Shown here: positions 25,103 through 32,244 of the stretch, one piece after another
Layout of the letters: every line of letters begins with the position of its first letter
How positions within the stretch are numbered: position 1 is the stretch's first letter
DNA from: Candidatus Poribacteria bacterium
Lineage (GTDB): Bacteria > Poribacteria > WGA-4E > WGA-3G
Direction of reading: 5' to 3'
Length of the DNA stretch: 37,015 bases
Assembly (NCBI GenBank): GCA_028824685.1
Contig: JAPPCZ010000099.1
Location: forward strand, 1 to 37,015
Program-made: the position numbers and the translations under genes
The notes under the pieces: generated by a model
Told to the model about the DNA's origin: nothing
The model's input: only the letters and a program-made list of their open reading frames with translations
Databases searched by the model: none

Positions 25103-25849
25103 ATGATGAATCCGAATAAAGTTAAGGAATTACTCAATACTTTGATAGACGAACTCAAATTACCAATCCATGTTTCTGTTTCTCATAGTGGACCTATATT
25201 GGTTTTCGGACCGGGAAGTTATTCGACACGATCACGAGCAAAAAATGTGTTAGAACACTGGTCTGATGAAGGCAAGCGTAGTTGGGTCATTTCTGTAGGA
25301 CTGCCTGTGAAAGAGAGGGATGAAGCAACAACGCGTCTTGCTTTGGATACACATCGCACGACAGAGATAAGAGATATATTGGAATCATTAATCGCTGAAC
25401 AAACACTCCCTTTGACCGTTGTTGATAGTGGTTTTCAATTGGAAATTTTAACTGATGAAGGGATAGACTATCGCAGTGAAGATATGATGCAGCTGGAAGC
25501 ACTTTTAGAAAAAGAGGGTTTAGATGTTCCAGTACGTCATAGCGGTTTTAGTTTACGACACAAGGAAGATGGCGTTGAACTTCTGTTTTCGCAAGCCAAC
25601 ACATTGGCAAATCATCTCTCGTCTTTATTGGTAAGACACGGGTTACATGTGCGATTGCTCCATAATGGTTTTAGACTACTTAAAAACCAAGACGACGCAA
25701 TAGATATTGCGGAAGTGAAGGAACTCGCCTATCGATTAAAGATTATGGTAGGTATCCGCTATAATCAAGACGGTTATAGTTATTCGCATGACGTGCCAAA
25801 CCCCGAAATTCATTGGAAATCTGCTGACGTGAATACTGCCTTTCCATAA
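25103..25849 (+). CDS. H-x-G-F repeat protein, copy 3 (unknown family)
   Basis: The 248-residue third paralogue has units ending at VSVSHSGPILVF, VVDSGFQLEIL, VRHSGFSLRHK and LLHNGFRLLKN, with helices ELLNTLIDELKLP, DILESLIAEQTLP, EALLEKEGLD and SLLVRHGLH. The tail begins VGIRYNQDGY. First units in copies 2 and 3 both read SGP rather than HxGF, which shows that the order of units was fixed before the genes duplicated. ATG 25103 and ATG 25106 are both plausible after AAAGGAGG. Function unknown; no metal-binding site is certain, although a histidine recurs in most units. Confidence 0.7.
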   Translation: MMNPNKVKELLNTLIDELKLPIHVSVSHSGPILVFGPGSYSTRSRAKNVLEHWSDEGKRSWVISVGLPVKERDEATTRLALDTHRTTEIRDILESLIAEQTLPLTVVDSGFQLEILTDEGIDYRSEDMMQLEALLEKEGLDVPVRHSGFSLRHKEDGVELLFSQANTLANHLSSLLVRHGLHVRLLHNGFRLLKNQDDAIDIAEVKELAYRLKIMVGIRYNQDGYSYSHDVPNPEIHWKSADVNTAFP

Positions 25850-25951
25850 TTTTAAAATAAACACATCAGATCAGCATGTGTGTTAATCCTTGCTGGCACT
25901 CATAATAAACAATCGTTCAGTTAAAAACACACGAAAAGGAGGAATTCTGCA

Positions 25952-26215
25952 ATGACCTATGTAATTTGCGAACCCTGCATTGATATAAAAGACCACGCTT
26001 GTGCTGAGATATGTCCGGTTGAATGTATTCACCCAATGCGTGATGAAAACCCAGATGAATTTGAAAAAGTAGATCAACTCTACATTGATCCCGAAGAATG
26101 TATTGATTGTGCTATATGCGAACCTGCATGTCCAGTTGAGGCTATCTTCATAGAAGAGGATGTTCCAGAAGAATGGGAACATTACATACAAATAAATGCA
26201 GATTATTTCCAATAA
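25952..26215 (+). CDS. 7Fe-type ferredoxin, copy 1
   Basis: The 87-residue protein begins TYVICEPCIDIKDHACAEICP and has a second cluster motif ECIDCAICEPACPVEAI. The cysteine spacing (C-x7-C-x3-CP, then C-x2-C-x2-C-x3-CP) and the end (EEDVPEEWEHYIQINADYF) match seven-iron ferredoxins of the FdxA/Thermus type, which carry one [3Fe-4S] and one [4Fe-4S] cluster. An acidic loop of about a dozen residues (HPMRDENPDEFEKVDQ) lengthens the link between the motifs. It should carry low-potential electrons in the cytoplasm. AAAAGGAGG lies ten bases before the ATG. It is the first of three tandem copies. Confidence 0.9.
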   Translation: MTYVICEPCIDIKDHACAEICPVECIHPMRDENPDEFEKVDQLYIDPEECIDCAICEPACPVEAIFIEEDVPEEWEHYIQINADYFQ

Positions 26216-26268
26216 TAAAAAAATAATTGACAATATGTCGGAAAATACACATAATAGGAGTAGAAAAA

Positions 26269-26550
26269 ATGACTTACGTAATTTGTGAGCCGTGCGTTGA
26301 TGTAAAAGACAGTGTCTGTGTTGATATATGTCCCTGTGATTCCATCCGCCCACATCCAACGGAGGAAGCCAAGGACTATGAAGGGGTAAATCAACTCTTC
26401 ATTGACCCAGAAACATGCATCGAATGTGGTGTGTGTGAACCGGAATGTCCCGTTGAAGCAATCTTTTTTGATGAGGATGTTCCCGAACAATGGAAACATT
26501 TCATAGAAATAAACGCTGATTATTTCAATAAACAACAACTTAATGTCTAA
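26269..26550 (+). CDS. 7Fe-type ferredoxin, copy 2
   Basis: This 93-residue copy starts TYVICEPCVDVKDSVCVDICP and has the second motif TCIECGVCEPECPVEAI. The first cluster motif is followed by CDSI rather than V(E/D)CI, which moves a cysteine: the sequence reads CPCDSI instead of CPVDCI. The cysteine usually found two residues before the isoleucine, often tied to a cluster, is therefore displaced by two. The tail is longer than in its neighbours (NKQQLNV). The open frame begins at 26227, but ATG 26269 aligns with the other copies and follows TAGGAG. Confidence 0.87.
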   Translation: MTYVICEPCVDVKDSVCVDICPCDSIRPHPTEEAKDYEGVNQLFIDPETCIECGVCEPECPVEAIFFDEDVPEQWKHFIEINADYFNKQQLNV

Positions 26551-26582
26551 AGCGAGAAAACAAACGAAAGGAGAACTACAAA

Positions 26583-26846
26583 ATGACGTATGTAATTTGC
26601 GAACCTTGCATAGACGAGAAAGACAGCTCCTGTGTTGATGTCTGTCCAGTAGATTGCATTCACCCACACCCAACAGATGCAGTTGATGATTTTGAAGAAG
26701 TAGATATGCTCTACATCGATCCGGAAGAATGCATCGATTGTGGTGTGTGTGAACCGGAATGTCCCGTCGAAGCAATTTTCATGGAAGAAGATGTTCCCGA
26801 AGAATGGGAACATTTCATTGAAATCAACGCTGCATATTTTGAGTAA
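26583..26846 (+). CDS. 7Fe-type ferredoxin, copy 3
   Basis: An 87-residue copy with canonical motifs CEPCIDEKDSSCVDVCPVDC and ECIDCGVCEPECPVEAI, and the same acidic linker and EEDVPEEWEHFIEINAAYF end. It shares with copy 2 the CGVCEPECP motif and with copy 1 the EEDVPEEWEH end. Thirty-two bases separate it from copy 2, with AAAGGAG ahead of the ATG. It is the last gene before a hairpin terminator, so the three ferredoxins may end a transcript that begins with the H-x-G-F genes. Confidence 0.9.
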   Translation: MTYVICEPCIDEKDSSCVDVCPVDCIHPHPTDAVDDFEEVDMLYIDPEECIDCGVCEPECPVEAIFMEEDVPEEWEHFIEINAAYFE

Positions 26847-26880
26847 GTAGCACTAAATTGACTTTCTGTCAAACAAACTA

Positions 26881-26969
26881 AGGGTGTTGTCAAAACAAAT
26901 TGATATAGGTGTTAGTTCCAATCATAAGAACTATGCCATATCATTCGTTAGGCAACACTCTTGTTTTTT
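26881..26969 (+). terminator. Hairpin with T-run after the ferredoxins
   Basis: AGGGTGTTG (26881-26889) pairs with CAACACTCT (26953-26961) with one G-T pair, around a loop that contains a further small stem (AGTTC with GAACT). Six T residues follow at 26964-26969. The position and T-run fit an intrinsic terminator. The long loop and outer paired ends could also mark a remnant of a small mobile element. The rest of the 303-base gap 26847-27149 holds predicted promoter box C. Confidence 0.5.
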
Positions 26970-27031
26970 CATCAAAAGATATAGTATTCACTGGACAAAT
27001 CAAGGTAAAAACGTTATCTTAAAGATTGAAT

Positions 27032-27043
27032 TGTAACCTTTTT
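27032..27043 (+). promoter_or_regulatory. TGTAACCTTTTT box, putative ECF promoter site C
   Basis: TGTAACCTTTTT matches the upstream box of sites A and B exactly and lies 107 bases before the ATG of the sigma-WD40 gene. The downstream box of A and B is not conserved here (AATCCCTCCAA instead), so this site may use a different -10 element or belong to a different sigma factor, perhaps the fused one itself. Confidence 0.45.
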
Positions 27044-27149
27044 AATACGAATCCCTCCAATTTTCAAAAATTTATGCACCCCATTCTGCACTCAGGCGCG
27101 TCACAGGATATAAAGAGGTAATGAAATTATCTGTTCCAGGAGGTGATAA

Positions 27150-30100
27150 ATGAAACACAACGATACCGAACTTATCCGACGTACCCTCACAGGCGATGAT
27201 GACGCATTTTCAACGCTGGTGGAAAAATACCAGAAGCAGGTACACGCGCTTGCATGGCGGATTGTCGGCGATTTTCATATTGCTGAGGAAATTACACAAG
27301 ATTCATTCCTGAAAGCATATACGGGATTGAAGACTCTGAAGGAACCACAGCGTTTTGCTGGTTGGATGTCCGTAATTACAAGACGTCGATGCTTGGCGTG
27401 GCTGCGCAAAAAGCGTATGTGGACAGAGTCCTATGAACATCTGGAAGAATCAGACAGTGAACAGATAGAAGAAACCGTGTATTCAGCGTATGTCGTTGAG
27501 GAAAGGGAACGAACATCAGCAGAAACACAGCGTTATGTTGTAAAAAAATTACTCGCAAAGCTACAGGAGAGTGAACGCACTGTCATGACATTGCATTACT
27601 TCGGGGAAATGACCTGTGCAGAGATCGGTGAGTTTTTAGGCGTATCGGCAAATACGATTAAGAGTCGGCTGCACCGCGCTCAACAGCGTTTACGAAAGGA
27701 AGAACCCATCATAAGAGAGGCGTTAGATAATTTCAAAATTACACCGAATCTCACAGAAAATATCATGCGCGAGATTTCACAAACAAAACCTGCTGCACCT
27801 TCTGCAAGTAAACCTTTCGTCCCCTGGTTATTCGCTGCTTCAACAGTTGTAGTCGTGTTGCTCATGTTAGGTTTTGGAAACAGCAAATACTTAACACATT
27901 TTCAGCAGCCCTATAGTTTTGATGCTAACTCGAAGATCAAGATTGATATTATTGAGGCACCTGTTATGGCAAACCTTGCGTTGAAATCGGATGAGCGGAG
28001 GCAATTGGGAAGTGCAAACGCGCAAAGCGAAAATCTTGTTCATAAACAGAAACCTAACGATACACAGACATCTGCACAAGCAGGTGAGGAGAATAAAATG
28101 GAAAACTATCCACAGTGGAATCTGCCAAAAGAAGCAAAGGTCCGTTATGGTAAAGGTGGAATGAGAAAAATTCAGTTTTCACCAGATGGCAAACAATTAG
28201 TGGTGGGTAGTAGTATCGGTGTCTGGGTTTACGATGTGGAAACTGGTAAGGAGATTTCATTCTTATCAGGTATGAGTGGCGCAATGGCATATTCCTCTGA
28301 TGGTCGTTTCATTGCAACTGGTGGAGGAGATCCAATCACCAGTTTTGGTGGCAGTCCACTTGAAAAAGGAGTTAAGGTGTGGAACATAGACGCTGGGCAT
28401 GAAGTTTCACTACAAAATGCATTACCTGCTGCAGTGCTGTTGCGATTCTCAAATGATAGTAAGACCCTTGTTTGTTTGAGTAAGTCAAGAGAAACAATTT
28501 ATCGGGTGGATGTAGAGACTGGAGAGACGACATCGACAAATATGGGTAAAAGACCGGGACGCATGCATCAGGAAAGTTACGCACTTACAGAAAAAAAAAT
28601 TGCTATTGCAAGCGGGGACGGAAAGATAGAGCTTTGGGACACAACAACAAGTAAGAAATTATCCACGCTCCGGGAATTTGGGAAAGAATTCCGTTTGCCG
28701 CATTACATAACCAGAACTAACCATGCACTGATGTTGAAATTCTCACCAGACGGCACACGACTCGCAACTGGAAACTTGGATACGACGGTGGAGCTCTGGG
28801 ACACATCCACAGGAGAAGAATTGATTGTCCTACAAAAGCCTATAGAAAAAAGTAATACGTGGATAGTGTCCATGCAAGATAATAAAGAAATAGTAATGAA
28901 CCCGACGAAAAACGAAAGGAATGGTAGACCAAGTACACTGGCATTCTCACCAGACGGAAAATTACTTGCATGTGGTAGTAACGATAGCACTATAAAATTG
29001 TGGAATTCTGATACAGGTGAATTGCTTGCTACTTTTACAGGGCATCTCAGTAACGTAGGTTCTTTATCATTTTCACCAGATAGTAACATGCTTGCAAGCG
29101 GAAGCGCGGATGGCACTGTCCGACTCTGGGATATCAAGTCACGAAAAGCATTAAATACCCAAATTGCAGGACACATGTGGATGAGAACCGCATCATTTTT
29201 AAAGGATAGTTCCAAATTAGTGAGTGTGTCAGACACTGGTATAATTTCAGTTTGGGATTTGGAGAAATCAGAAAAAACAACTTCCATAACTAAAGCGATG
29301 CTTGAGGAACCATTATATTGGAGAACTTACAGAACTTTCGTATTATCGCCTGATGGAACAAAACTTGGTAATCACGGGACACAAAGCGATCCGTCTAAAC
29401 CAAACTATAATCGCACGGTGCTACGTTTGACTGATGTTAACACAGGTAAGGATTTGGAGACTATTCACTATCCATATCTCGAAATATTTTCGCCAGATGG
29501 AAAAACCATAGCAAGTGGTGGTGGTAATAAAATCCGCTTGTTGGATATAGAAACGGGTGAAAAACGTGAGATTATTACTTCAGAACACGATGAAGATTCC
29601 GATGAGCATAAACCTCATATCAGAACTGTCGCATTTTCGCCAGATGGAGAAACAATTATCAGTGGAACATCGGGTGGGCATGTTCAACTCTGGGATGTGA
29701 ACACTGGCATGGAGTTAAGTTCATTTTTTGAGGAAATACCTCCAAAAGACAATAGGTACAGAGAACCTATTCAGCAATTTGCGTTCGCTTCAGACAGTTC
29801 TCTAATTGCTGTGGGAAGTACGAAACGGATCCGTATGATAGGTAGAGCGAAGATTCCCCACTTTAAAGAAATCGCAAAAGGTGATAAAAGTTTTTCTCAT
29901 ACATCTATATTTTCTCCGGATAATACTATTCTTATTGTTGGTTTCTGGGGTGGTAATATTGAATTATGGGATGTAAGTACTGGAGAAATACTCACTACGC
30001 TTGATGGACACTCAGTATCAGTGCAAAATCTTTCATTCTCACCTGATAATAAAACTCTGATTAGCGTGGGTGGTGGTACCATTCTATTTTGGGATTGGGA

Positions 30101-31322
30101 AGAAGTGTTAAGTAGTGCACGCGGAAAGGATCAAGAACGTGGATCTAAAGTGGGTCTTTCCACTGAAGAACAAACCACAGAGAATGTGATGCAATTTTTT
30201 GAGCACTCAACACAAAAACCAAAAATCTCGAATCATATCTTGACGAAAGGTGAGGTATATCTGGCAAACGAATGGTATGATGATGCGTTTGTAGAATTGA
30301 CGAAATACTTGTCAGCTGCAGATTATTATCGAGAGGATCAGAATGTCACGACACACCCAGGTTTTCATCGTCAGTTGTTTGCAAAAATTGGCAAAGATGT
30401 TCAAGACAAAGAAGGTTTCGCTGATATGGTGAATAAATTAATTGACTTTTTCCCCGATAGCCAGAGTATCCAGTTAAATGCCCACTTGGTATTAGCAAAA
30501 TTCTATCACGATAACGATATGCTTGAGAAGACAGATGAACACATTCATAAAATTAACGCTCTCACTGAAAACCTTTCCACAGAAAGTGTAAGTTTTCAGT
30601 TAAATGCCTGTCTCAGTCTGGTTGAGTATTATCGTAATAAAGGAATGCTTGACAGAGCAGATGCGTATATTCAAAAAATTGACGATATAACTGCTGAACT
30701 TGATACGAATAGTCCAGAAAGTCTGGCGCTTCAGTTAGATACCCACTTTGCCTTGGCTGAGTTTTATCATGATCATGATATGCTTGAGAAGGCAGATGCA
30801 CATATTCAAAAAACAGGTTTTGTTACTGAAGACGCATGGATGGTGCTTGGTCCATTTGACAATGCTGGTGGTATCGGTTACGATACTGCATACATCCCTG
30901 AAGATATAACACAGATCAACTTGAATGCAAAATACGACGGATTAAATGGTACGGTGAGTTGGCAGAAATGCCCAGATGACACACAGGATGGTAATATCAG
31001 GTTTGGGAAAGATTTAGATTGGTGTGTCGCTTATGCCTTTGCTACCATTACCTCACCTGATCAACGAGAAGTCCAATTCCGATTCGATAGTGATGATCAG
31101 GGCAAAGTCTGGCTAAACGGTGTAGAGGTATATGCACATACAAAATCACATAGTGCAGAAATTGACCGATACGTTATTCCTGTAACGCTCAAGCAAGGCA
31201 AAAACAGTATCCTTGTCAAAGTGTGTGAGGAAGAAGAGGGATGGGGATTTTACCTCCGTATCACAGACCAAAACGGACAAGTTTTTGATGATTTGAAAAT
31301 CAATCGAAATGTGCAAAATTAA
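27150..31322 (+). CDS. ECF sigma factor fused to membrane helix, WD40, TPR-like and lectin-like domains
   Basis: This 1390-residue protein joins several parts. Residues 1-190 are an ECF sigma factor: region 2 around DAFSTLVEKYQKQVHALAWR and IAEEITQDSFLKAY, and region 4 around MTCAEIGEFLGVSANTIKSRLHRAQQRL. A membrane helix lies at about 224-243 (LFAASTVVVVLLMLGF). Then come about 14 WD40-type repeats from 330 to 990 (F(S)PDG..LA.G....(V/I).(L/V)WD...G), enough for two seven-bladed propellers. Helical TPR-like pairs follow (about 1040-1220), and the C-terminal 160 residues form a jelly-roll-like domain (GPFDN at its start, FDSDDQGKVWLNGVEVY). Sigma is predicted inside, the rest outside, so it could sense a periplasmic signal. 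AGGAGG precedes the ATG. Confidence 0.85.
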   Translation: MKHNDTELIRRTLTGDDDAFSTLVEKYQKQVHALAWRIVGDFHIAEEITQDSFLKAYTGLKTLKEPQRFAGWMSVITRRRCLAWLRKKRMWTESYEHLEESDSEQIEETVYSAYVVEERERTSAETQRYVVKKLLAKLQESERTVMTLHYFGEMTCAEIGEFLGVSANTIKSRLHRAQQRLRKEEPIIREALDNFKITPNLTENIMREISQTKPAAPSASKPFVPWLFAASTVVVVLLMLGFGNSKYLTHFQQPYSFDANSKIKIDIIEAPVMANLALKSDERRQLGSANAQSENLVHKQKPNDTQTSAQAGEENKMENYPQWNLPKEAKVRYGKGGMRKIQFSPDGKQLVVGSSIGVWVYDVETGKEISFLSGMSGAMAYSSDGRFIATGGGDPITSFGGSPLEKGVKVWNIDAGHEVSLQNALPAAVLLRFSNDSKTLVCLSKSRETIYRVDVETGETTSTNMGKRPGRMHQESYALTEKKIAIASGDGKIELWDTTTSKKLSTLREFGKEFRLPHYITRTNHALMLKFSPDGTRLATGNLDTTVELWDTSTGEELIVLQKPIEKSNTWIVSMQDNKEIVMNPTKNERNGRPSTLAFSPDGKLLACGSNDSTIKLWNSDTGELLATFTGHLSNVGSLSFSPDSNMLASGSADGTVRLWDIKSRKALNTQIAGHMWMRTASFLKDSSKLVSVSDTGIISVWDLEKSEKTTSITKAMLEEPLYWRTYRTFVLSPDGTKLGNHGTQSDPSKPNYNRTVLRLTDVNTGKDLETIHYPYLEIFSPDGKTIASGGGNKIRLLDIETGEKREIITSEHDEDSDEHKPHIRTVAFSPDGETIISGTSGGHVQLWDVNTGMELSSFFEEIPPKDNRYREPIQQFAFASDSSLIAVGSTKRIRMIGRAKIPHFKEIAKGDKSFSHTSIFSPDNTILIVGFWGGNIELWDVSTGEILTTLDGHSVSVQNLSFSPDNKTLISVGGGTILFWDWEEVLSSARGKDQERGSKVGLSTEEQTTENVMQFFEHSTQKPKISNHILTKGEVYLANEWYDDAFVELTKYLSAADYYREDQNVTTHPGFHRQLFAKIGKDVQDKEGFADMVNKLIDFFPDSQSIQLNAHLVLAKFYHDNDMLEKTDEHIHKINALTENLSTESVSFQLNACLSLVEYYRNKGMLDRADAYIQKIDDITAELDTNSPESLALQLDTHFALAEFYHDHDMLEKADAHIQKTGFVTEDAWMVLGPFDNAGGIGYDTAYIPEDITQINLNAKYDGLNGTVSWQKCPDDTQDGNIRFGKDLDWCVAYAFATITSPDQREVQFRFDSDDQGKVWLNGVEVYAHTKSHSAEIDRYVIPVTLKQGKNSILVKVCEEEEGWGFYLRITDQNGQVFDDLKINRNVQN

Positions 31323-31368
31323 GGATAAGATATTTATGTTATATCATATAAACAGATCCATCCAGCGA

Positions 31369-31429
31369 GTAGGTGAGGTTTCCTAACCTCACTGATTCAG
31401 AATGTTCAAGTAATTCTAAATCCACTATA
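31369..31429 (-). mobile_element. Half-copy of the intergenic repeat element
   Basis: Read on the minus strand, 31429 to 31369 follows the left part of the element at 19550-19612: TATAGTGGATTTAGAATTAC, then the GAGGTTAGGAAACCTC hairpin core and CACC. The other terminal repeat is not seen nearby, so this is a solo or truncated copy. It sits between the sigma-WD40 gene and the 31460 gene. Confidence 0.55.
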
Positions 31430-31459
31430 AGTCTCAATGATTAGAGGAGGAGAAAAACC

Positions 31460-32209
31460 ATGAAATATGCCGGTCCCCAAAATGTTGAATCTCTCATGCA
31501 AGCGTTTGATTCCGAATACACTTCTCAAAGAGCAAATGCCAAACCAGCTTCCTCTGTTGAGGTTAAAGTAATAGATGAAAACACTAAAGACCCACGTATT
31601 GAACGTATTAAACGGATTCAACAAATGTTTTTTGACGGAACCATTACAACTGAGGAGTATCTCGATAGTTTTGATATGTCAGAGGCAGAACATTTTGCTT
31701 TCAGGACAATCACAGATGGATCTGGTCGTCAAACTCTTTGTATAGAGTACACGCAAGGAGATGTTGATGCTAAATACCCGCGTGATCAATGGATTCAAAT
31801 GCTCCTTGAAAAAGGTGTAAGGATAGATGATTACAAAGATTATAAGGAATATCTTGACATACGCACGAGTTTGTTTCCGGAAGAGTACTTTGCAGACGAT
31901 GATGTAGATGCCTCCGAACAATCAGCATACATTGATAAAGAGATTAAAAAATATCAACGAATCCAAGAAGCGAGACGCACTAATCCTGATGTGAAAGATT
32001 GGACAGTGATAGGTGAAAATGCGCTACCCTCTATTCCAGGGAGAATGTACGTTTGCAAAACTGAATCCGGTTTCAAGATCGAGTCTAAAACGACTTCTAA
32101 CGCTGAACCGAAACTTTCTGAGGAACAGAGAACTGACCTACAGAATAAAGGAATAGAACCTGAGGGATGGGAAGTTGTCTACATTGATGAAAAAGGGAAC
32201 ATTCTTTAG
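31460..32209 (+). CDS. Soluble protein of an unrecognised family, paralogue of the 18703 lipoprotein
   Basis: The 249-residue protein has no signal peptide and no domain I know. From residue 90 on it parallels the lipoprotein encoded at 18703-19518: YPRDQWIQMLLEKGVRIDDYKDY, EYLDIRTSLF, AYIDKEIKKYQRIQEARRTNPDV, and the end KLSEEQRTDLQNKGIEPEG followed by WEVVYIDEKGNIL. Its N-terminal 80 residues are different and partly charged (RIERIKRIQQMFFDGTITTEEYLDSF), with a SHOCT-like flavour (F..G.IT.EEY), which I rate as weak. AGAGGAGGAG precedes the ATG. It lies between the sigma-WD40 gene and the first double-length thioredoxin fusion. Confidence 0.6.
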   Translation: MKYAGPQNVESLMQAFDSEYTSQRANAKPASSVEVKVIDENTKDPRIERIKRIQQMFFDGTITTEEYLDSFDMSEAEHFAFRTITDGSGRQTLCIEYTQGDVDAKYPRDQWIQMLLEKGVRIDDYKDYKEYLDIRTSLFPEEYFADDDVDASEQSAYIDKEIKKYQRIQEARRTNPDVKDWTVIGENALPSIPGRMYVCKTESGFKIESKTTSNAEPKLSEEQRTDLQNKGIEPEGWEVVYIDEKGNIL

Positions 32210-32244
32210 CTTTAACTGAAAAATCCATAACATGGAGGTTCATT

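Noticed and set aside
25861..25881. Small inverted repeat ACACAT/ATGTGT between the third repeat-protein gene and the first ferredoxin gene
   Set aside because: The stem is only six bases and no T-run follows, so a terminator cannot be supported.
26881..26969. Remnant of an insertion sequence with paired ends
   Set aside because: The paired ends are short, there is no transposase fragment, and a T-run after the second arm fits a terminator better.
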